Assembly: GCA_030044775.1 (NCBI GenBank)
Contig: JASICF010000498.1
Span: 1 to 10,319 of the forward strand
Direction of reading: 5' to 3'
DNA length: 10,319 nt
Source of the DNA: Candidatus Sulfotelmatobacter sp.
GTDB taxonomy: Bacteria > Acidobacteriota > Terriglobia > Terriglobales > Acidobacteriaceae
The translations under genes and the position numbers were made by a program. Position 1 is the first letter of the stretch. Each line of letters starts with the position of its first letter. Of the stretch, positions 6,775 to 10,319 are shown piece after piece. The notes beneath the pieces are model-generated. The model ran no database searches. It was not told the origin of the DNA and was given only the letters and a program-made list of their open reading frames with translations.

Positions 6775-9700
6775 ATGGAATCTCGCCTTTCACGCCGCCG
6801 CAGCGTCCGCGCACTGCAAGCCTTCAAGTTCGGCCTGGCGCTCGTTGCTCTCGTCGTTGTCGGCCTTGCTTTTGCCGCCTATGGCCAGGAGGCGACGATT
6901 GTCGGCACCGTTACCGATCCTTCCGGTTCGGTGATTCCCAACGTCAAGATACGTCTCACCCATACCGAAACCGGCGAGGTCCGTAGCGTCGCGACAAGCG
7001 ACACCGGGCAATACGTGGCTGCCGATCTGCCTATTGGCCATTACAACGTTGGCGCTCAAGCCTCCGGATTCAAATCGTCCGAGCGTGACAATATCGCTTT
7101 GAACGTTGCGGACCGCGCCCGTGTTGACTTTCAAATGCAGCTGGGTTCTGCGACAGAAACGGTCACCGTCGAAGCTAATGCCGTAAAGGTTCAGTCGGAT
7201 TCCGGCGAGATCAGCGATGTAATTAACGGCCAGCAGATCACGCAGCTCGCGACCAACGGAAGGAGCGTCTTCGAGCTCGAAGCTCTAACCCCTGGCGCGT
7301 CCAGTATCCAGGCGGATTTCCAGGTGCCGACTTCCGCTGGCGGAGATTTCAATGTCAGCTTCAATGGACAGCGAGTCAGCCACAACCTGTGGTTGATTGA
7401 TGGCGGCGAAGCCGCGGATCGTGGAGGAGGCGGAGGCGCCGACGTTCTGCCCTCGATGGATGCCATCGCCGAATTCCGCACGATGACTTCGAATTACAGC
7501 GCTGAATATGGACTTTCATCAGCGGGCACGATGACCATGGTGATCAAGTCGGGCACGAAGCGCCTGCACGCGACCGCCTTCTATTTCGGGCGCAATAATG
7601 CGTTCGATGCGCGCAACTACTTCAATCCAGCCCCCAATAAAGTTGCCGAGCTGCGTTTCAACGACTGGGGCTTCAACGTTGGCGGGCCGGTTGAATTCAA
7701 ACCTACGGCCAATCCCAAAACCTTCTTCTTCTATAACATGGAGTGGCGCAGGTACGTGCAGGGCGGACTTTTCAACGTCACCGTTCCGCTCGCGAGCATG
7801 TATCCCGATGCCAACGGTGCAGGAACCGGCGCGGTGATCCCGACCACGCTGGCAAATGGAACTTCCCTCGATATGGTGGTTCCAACCGGTGTAGTTGGCC
7901 TGGGCGCGAACTGCCCGGGCGGGAAACTTCCTGCCGGAATCGTTCCAGGCAAGCCCTTCCCCAACAATACGATTCCCGATTGCATGATCGATCCCAATGC
8001 TACCGCCTTGCTGGACGCTGGAATCTTCAATAAGCCCACCAGCGGTTGGCAGTTTATCGGCGGCAACAACTCCCCCACCTACGGCAAGGAAGAGATTGCC
8101 CGCATCGACCATCAGTTCACAGACAAGTTCTCGGTATTCGGTCACTGGATTTCCGATCAGGCAATCCAGACCTACGGAACAACCCAATGGAGCAGCGACA
8201 ACGTTCCCACCGTTTTCAATACCTTCGGCAACCCCTCCTATAGCGCGGTCGTGCACACCACATATGTGATCAACCCGTCCCTGTTGAACGAGGTCGGGTT
8301 CAACTACGACGGAAACCGTATCGCCATTCTGCCGCAAGGCGTGTACAAAGCGCCTTCCGACTTTACGGAGGGTGCAAACCGGATATTTAACGGACCAAAT
8401 GTGGACAACCGCATCCCCGACATCCATTTGGCGGGAAGCACCGGCACCTTCTACACCGCCAACTGGACACCCTGGAACAACACCGCGAACGATTATCAGA
8501 TTCGCGACGATCTTTCCTGGACCAAGGGCGCCCACCAACTCAAGTTCGGCGCCAGCTGGGCGCTATACAAGAAGTCGCAGGACTATTTCGCGGAAACCCA
8601 GGGTGGTTTCGGGTTCAATGGCTCATTCACAGCGCCCACAACTTGTACGACATCGACCACCGTCACCTGCGGATTGGACTACGCCGACTTCTTGCTTGGC
8701 TACGCGCAGTCCTATAACGAGAACGCCATCAAGTCGACCGGCTACTGGAACAACGTCTCGCCAGCTGCCTATGTACAGGACAATTGGCGTGCCCTGCACC
8801 GGCTGACTTTAAACCTGGGATTGCGCTGGGATGGAATTCCACATACGTACGAAGCCTATAACCACATGTCGAATTTTTATCCCAATCTCTACAACTTTGC
8901 GGACAAGCCCGTCTTTGCGAATGCCGCAGATACGCAAATCGCCGCCACCAGTCCGGGTCTCGGCACGAGCACAGTCCCGGAGTTGCAGGGCTATAAGTTC
9001 TACCTGAATGGCATGGGGATTGAAAGTCAGAACGGAGTTCCAAAAGGTCTGGTCAATCCTACGTGGGACGCGTTCGGACCCCGGATTGGCTTCGCATACG
9101 ACCTGCTCGGCACCGGTAACACCATCGTGCGCGGCGGCTTTGGCATTATGTACGAGCGCATCCAGGGCAACGACATGTACAACGCCGCTACCAATCCCCC
9201 TTGGGGCTACGGATTGAACGTCAACAACGTTCTTTTCTCCAATCCTCACGACAGCGCCACGGGCGGAGCGATCACCGTTCCCATAGTGACTGCATCGGTA
9301 ACTGGATTGAATCAGTTCTATCCCGTTCCCACCACCTATCAGTACAGTGCAGGAGTTCAGCAGGCGATGGGCAGGAATGCAGTTCTCTCCGTGTCGTATG
9401 TCGGCAATCAGGACCGGCACCAGAACTATCTGCAGGAACTCGAGCTGCCTCCGGCGGGAGACCTAGCTTGTCTTCAGGCGTCAAGCAATTGTACGGGCAC
9501 GCAGCCGGCCTTCAATGGGTTGGTTCCTTATCTCGGATACAGCTCGCTCAAGATTGCATTTGATGGAGCGAACGCCCACTACAACTCACTGCAAACCGAA
9601 TTGCGCGGGCGCATCACTCGCGACCTGACTTTGCAAGCAGCGTATACCTTGTCGCGCTCGATCGACCCCAGCACGGGAGACAACAACGGCTCCAACGGTT

Positions 9701-10319
9701 GGGATCTCGACCAGGTTTCCGATCCGTACGTCGGTTGGAAGTATGACTTGGGCCCGTCGGTTCTGGATCGCACCAACATCGCCTTCGTGAACTTTGTTTA
9801 CGACATTCCCCTGCTGCGCGACAGTTCGAACCGGTTCTTGAAAACCGCGGTCGGCGGGTGGGAACTCTCGGGTATCGTTATGGCCGAGTCTGGTCCTCCC
9901 CTCAACCTCAGCCTGAGCGGACAAAACGTTGCCAGCATTTTCCCCGGCGGAGATGTGATGAACCGTCCGGACCTGAATGGAGCCATCGGTTATCCTCACA
10001 CGGCCGCCGAATGGTTCAATCCGGCAGTGTTCTCCAACCCCGCGGCAGGTACCTGGGGCGACCTTAGCTTCGACGGCGTGCGCGGGCCAGGACGCGACAA
10101 CTGGAACCTCTCACTGTTCAAGAGCTTCGTGATCAGCGAAAGCCGCGGCAGCCGATTCGAATTCCGAGTCGAGAGCTTTAACACCTGGAACCACACGCAG
10201 TTCGGAGCATCGGGAACCAATGGCGGAATCAGCACCGCTTTCGGTTCCAGCAATTTCGGCGCGGTGACGAACGCCTATGATCCGCGTGTGTTCCAGTTCG
10301 GCGGAAAGCTGTTCTTCTA
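6775..10319 (+). CDS. Oar-like TonB-dependent outer-membrane receptor
   Basis: An outer-membrane beta-barrel of the Oar-like group, common in Acidobacteriota and thought to take up large ligands such as oligosaccharides using TonB energy. I read 1181 codons to the edge; the last two bases are TA after GGKLFF, so the window most likely ends inside the stop codon and the protein is essentially complete. The start is ATG 6775, with GGGGTG about 8 bases upstream. Residues 1-37 form a signal peptide (basic run, then hydrophobic core, cleavage near AYG/QE). Residues about 40-125 are a carboxypeptidase-regulatory-like domain (ATIVGTVTDPSG). The plug follows (about 145-260: SFNGQR, LIDGGEAADRGGGGG, ITEF-like IAEFR, NYSAEYG), and then a long barrel ending in an aromatic residue. 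No SusD-like gene is seen. A xylan-oligosaccharide ligand is inferred from the locus only. Confidence 0.93.
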   Translation, partial: MESRLSRRRSVRALQAFKFGLALVALVVVGLAFAAYGQEATIVGTVTDPSGSVIPNVKIRLTHTETGEVRSVATSDTGQYVAADLPIGHYNVGAQASGFKSSERDNIALNVADRARVDFQMQLGSATETVTVEANAVKVQSDSGEISDVINGQQITQLATNGRSVFELEALTPGASSIQADFQVPTSAGGDFNVSFNGQRVSHNLWLIDGGEAADRGGGGGADVLPSMDAIAEFRTMTSNYSAEYGLSSAGTMTMVIKSGTKRLHATAFYFGRNNAFDARNYFNPAPNKVAELRFNDWGFNVGGPVEFKPTANPKTFFFYNMEWRRYVQGGLFNVTVPLASMYPDANGAGTGAVIPTTLANGTSLDMVVPTGVVGLGANCPGGKLPAGIVPGKPFPNNTIPDCMIDPNATALLDAGIFNKPTSGWQFIGGNNSPTYGKEEIARIDHQFTDKFSVFGHWISDQAIQTYGTTQWSSDNVPTVFNTFGNPSYSAVVHTTYVINPSLLNEVGFNYDGNRIAILPQGVYKAPSDFTEGANRIFNGPNVDNRIPDIHLAGSTGTFYTANWTPWNNTANDYQIRDDLSWTKGAHQLKFGASWALYKKSQDYFAETQGGFGFNGSFTAPTTCTTSTTVTCGLDYADFLLGYAQSYNENAIKSTGYWNNVSPAAYVQDNWRALHRLTLNLGLRWDGIPHTYEAYNHMSNFYPNLYNFADKPVFANAADTQIAATSPGLGTSTVPELQGYKFYLNGMGIESQNGVPKGLVNPTWDAFGPRIGFAYDLLGTGNTIVRGGFGIMYERIQGNDMYNAATNPPWGYGLNVNNVLFSNPHDSATGGAITVPIVTASVTGLNQFYPVPTTYQYSAGVQQAMGRNAVLSVSYVGNQDRHQNYLQELELPPAGDLACLQASSNCTGTQPAFNGLVPYLGYSSLKIAFDGANAHYNSLQTELRGRITRDLTLQAAYTLSRSIDPSTGDNNGSNGWDLDQVSDPYVGWKYDLGPSVLDRTNIAFVNFVYDIPLLRDSSNRFLKTAVGGWELSGIVMAESGPPLNLSLSGQNVASIFPGGDVMNRPDLNGAIGYPHTAAEWFNPAVFSNPAAGTWGDLSFDGVRGPGRDNWNLSLFKSFVISESRGSRFEFRVESFNTWNHTQFGASGTNGGISTAFGSSNFGAVTNAYDPRVFQFGGKLFF

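Noticed and set aside
7519..8538. 339-aa minus-strand ORF antisense to the receptor
   Set aside because: It mirrors the receptor's GC-rich codons, gives a low-complexity Gly/Val-rich product, and the receptor is unambiguous on the plus strand.
8809..9420. 203-aa minus-strand ORF antisense to the receptor barrel
   Set aside because: Shadow of the receptor reading frame; no motif and no separate promoter or ribosome site seen.

Overview
The window looks like a glucuronoxylan-utilisation locus from an Acidobacteriota (Terriglobia-like) genome. The organism call is an inference from the Oar-like TonB-dependent receptor, which carries an N-terminal carboxypeptidase-regulatory-like domain and has no SusD partner here, and from the moderately GC-rich coding style. 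No RNA gene, insertion sequence, CRISPR array or phage feature was seen.

Layout from left to right. (1) 1-2203, minus strand: a GH67 alpha-glucuronidase with signal peptide, cut by the left edge just before its C-terminus. (2) 2289-2588, plus strand: a possible 99-aa protein with a C2H2-like zinc-finger motif, filling the gap between two minus-strand enzymes. (3) 2590-5271, minus strand: a secreted GH3 beta-xylosidase/beta-glucosidase with a PA14 insertion. (4) 5454-6581, plus strand: a LacI-family regulator, divergent from the GH3 gene. (5) 6775-10319, plus strand: an Oar-like outer-membrane TonB-dependent receptor, essentially complete, with the window ending inside its probable stop codon.

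The most informative signal is regulatory. A 16-bp palindromic site, consensus SCGTYAACGTWMACGS, occurs upstream of each of the three structural genes: 2215-2230 (GH67), 5317-5332 (GH3) and 6726-6741 (receptor, a perfect palindrome). Eleven of 16 positions are identical in all three, the outer base pair covaries (G-C in one site, C-G in the others), and each copy overlaps or adjoins a recognisable -10 element. With a LacI-type gene in the middle of the cluster, the simplest reading is a local three-operon regulon. In that model the receptor imports xylan-derived oligosaccharides, GH67 removes (methyl)glucuronic acid from their non-reducing ends, GH3 releases xylose or other sugars, and the LacI protein represses all three until a pathway sugar binds it. 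The enzyme families rest on sequence motifs; the exact substrates, the effector and the repressor-operator pairing are inferences.
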